From NCBI RefSeq assembly GCF_030271215.1, contig NZ_JASNGB010000130.1, positions 1 to 6,684 on the forward strand: a DNA stretch of 6,684 nt, written 5' to 3'. Below are positions 5,353 through 6,684 of this stretch, one piece after another (within the stretch, counting starts at the first letter, position 1; every line of letters begins with the position of its first letter). A program made the translations under genes and the position numbers. Source of the DNA: Deinococcus rhizophilus (GTDB lineage: Bacteria; Deinococcota; Deinococci; Deinococcales; Deinococcaceae). The notes beneath the pieces are model-generated. The model searched no databases and was not told the origin of the DNA. It saw only the letters and a program-made list of their open reading frames with translations.

Positions 5353-6684
5353 GTGGGCAGGGATCAGGCTTATGCAACCGCACGGCAAGCGCTTCTCAGC
5401 GCCCAGGCTGGGGGAACGCTGCTGGAGGTGGCCGACGCCGCGGCCCGGCTCGGCCGTCTGGAGGGCGACCGGGAGGAGTACGCGGCGGCCCGCGGGCACT
5501 ATGAGCTGGCCCTGCAGCTGTACGGGGACCTGCAGCGGCACGGCGAAGAGGCGGACACCCACTACCGGCTGGCCGGGCTGCTGACCGATATGGGCGAGTG
5601 GCCCGGCGCCCACGACCATGCCCAGGCGGCGCTGGCCCTGACCCCCTCCGCCGACCGGGAGGTCGAGATCCGCAATCTGCTGGCGGCCACGTACCACGCG
5701 ACGGGCGAGCCACGCCAGGCGCTGGCCGAACTGGACAGGGTGCTGGGCTCCTACCAGGACCGGGGAGAGGTGCTGGGGCAGGTCAAGACCCTGGGCAACA
5801 TGGGCACCCTGCTCACCACGGCGGGCGAGTACCCGGAGGCCCTGGGCTGCCTGACCTCGGCCTACACCCTCTCGACCAGCCTGCCGGACGCCGACGGGTC
5901 GGTGCTGCGGGTGCGGGGCAGCCTGCTGCTGAACATCGGCAACCTGTATCAGGACCTGCGCGAGCTGGGCAAGGCCTACGGCTACTTCGTGGAGGCCCTG
6001 TCCCTGGCCTGCAAGTGCGGGAACCAGAGCGCGGAGTCCATTGCCGTCCTGAACATGGCGGGGGTGGACCTTGAACTTGGCCGCCTCACCGACGCGCACC
6101 AGCATTACGCCAGGGCGCTGGAGCTGGCGCGGACGGTCCAGAACCGTTACGGAGAGCTGTCGGCGCTGGACGGCCTCGCCCGCGTCCTGCTGGCCTGGGA
6201 CCGGGTGGGCGAGGCGCTGCAGATCCTGGGCGAGGCCGAGCAGATCGCCGTGGAGACCGGGGACGTCGAGGGACAGCTCGGCGTGCTGCTGCATCTGGCA
6301 GAGGCGCACGTGCGGCAGGAGGCGCTGGCCGAGGCCACCGGCGCCTTTGAGCGGGCGCTGCGGCTGGCCGACGAGATCGGGCGGCCCAAGGCGGGGTGCG
6401 ACGCGCTGCGCGGCCTGTACCAGCTGCACGGACGGCTGGGGCAGACCGAGCAGGCCCTCCGGGCGCTGGAACAGCTGTACGGGCGCGAGCGCGGCCTGCT
6501 GAACGCCGAGGTCGAGGTGCGGGTGCAGGGCATGACTGCCCGCTTCGAGGTGGAGCGGGCGCAGCATCAGGCCGAACTCAACCGCCTGCGGATGGTCTCT
6601 GCCGAGGAAGCCCGCGCCAGCGCCGAGGCCGAGGTGCGTGACCGGACCCACAGCCTGGAACTCGCGCAGATCGAGGTGGTCACC
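5353..6684 (+). CDS. TPR-repeat signalling protein, 3' end beyond the window (probable HD-GYP output)
   Basis: The frame is open from GTG 5353 to the last base, giving 444 residues with no stop, so the gene continues to the right. There is no signal peptide. Residues about 27-377 are helical pairs of the tetratricopeptide type; the clearest are near 143-174 (GNMGTLLTTAGEYPEALGCL), 190-221, 230-260 (AGVDLELGRLTDAHQHYARAL) and 310-340. They should form a solenoid that binds a protein or peptide. Residues about 378-444 are charged and Ala/Glu-rich, like a coiled coil, and end in RTHSLELAQIEVVT. That ending resembles the linker that in many bacterial regulators leads directly into an HD-GYP phosphodiesterase. 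The output domain is outside the window, so a GGDEF or histidine kinase module remains possible. GTG 5353 was chosen for the -10 box 7 nt upstream; GTG 5351 is in another frame. Confidence 0.82.
   Translation, partial: MGRDQAYATARQALLSAQAGGTLLEVADAAARLGRLEGDREEYAAARGHYELALQLYGDLQRHGEEADTHYRLAGLLTDMGEWPGAHDHAQAALALTPSADREVEIRNLLAATYHATGEPRQALAELDRVLGSYQDRGEVLGQVKTLGNMGTLLTTAGEYPEALGCLTSAYTLSTSLPDADGSVLRVRGSLLLNIGNLYQDLRELGKAYGYFVEALSLACKCGNQSAESIAVLNMAGVDLELGRLTDAHQHYARALELARTVQNRYGELSALDGLARVLLAWDRVGEALQILGEAEQIAVETGDVEGQLGVLLHLAEAHVRQEALAEATGAFERALRLADEIGRPKAGCDALRGLYQLHGRLGQTEQALRALEQLYGRERGLLNAEVEVRVQGMTARFEVERAQHQAELNRLRMVSAEEARASAEAEVRDRTHSLELAQIEVVT

Noticed and set aside
3898..6651. 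917-codon open frame on the minus strand opposite the protease and TPR genes
   Set aside because: It is antisense to two genes with clear motifs, is rich in His, Gln, Arg and Pro in a low-complexity way, and has no recognisable domain. Long antisense frames are expected in GC-rich DNA.

Overview
The window is very GC-rich, with coding regions that strongly prefer G or C at third codon positions. It looks like a chromosomal segment from Deinococcus or a close relative. Three of its four substantial genes have a TANNNT -10 box followed by exactly 7 nt and then the start codon, the layout of leaderless mRNAs that are abundant in that genus. The protein set also fits: a GAF/HD-GYP phosphodiesterase, a subtilisin-like lipoprotein, a long TPR regulator and a large APC-type permease. 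The assignment is an inference from gene style, not from a database match.

Layout. Positions 2-52 may be the last codons of a plus-strand gene that entered from the left (weak). Positions 90-1244 (minus) encode a GAF plus HD-GYP cyclic-di-GMP phosphodiesterase. Positions 1245-1447 form a divergent intergenic region with a G-quadruplex-type motif, a nine-unit heptamer repeat and a phased octamer repeat. Positions 1448-3631 (plus) encode a 727-residue APC-superfamily permease with an extra beta-rich loop and a conserved-looking C-terminal soluble domain. Positions 3632-3951 hold no convincing gene but contain three hairpins, an operator-like palindrome abutting a -10 box, and a Shine-Dalgarno sequence. 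Positions 3952-5244 (plus) encode an S8 (subtilisin-like) serine protease lipoprotein with an intact catalytic triad and an internal exact repeat. Positions 5245-5352 hold a strong hairpin and the next promoter. From 5353 to the right edge runs a TPR protein, open at position 6684, whose last visible residues resemble the linker that precedes HD-GYP domains.

How the genes relate. Each gene appears to have its own promoter, so this is not an operon. The two outer genes may both act on cyclic-di-GMP, one certain from motifs and one inferred. The permease and the secreted protease could together serve peptide degradation and solute uptake, but nothing in the sequence proves a functional link. 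I see no mobile element, CRISPR array, tRNA or rRNA, and no clear new multi-gene system. The most unusual material is the repeat architecture in 1287-1411, the permease insert, the protease repeat and the uniform leaderless starts.
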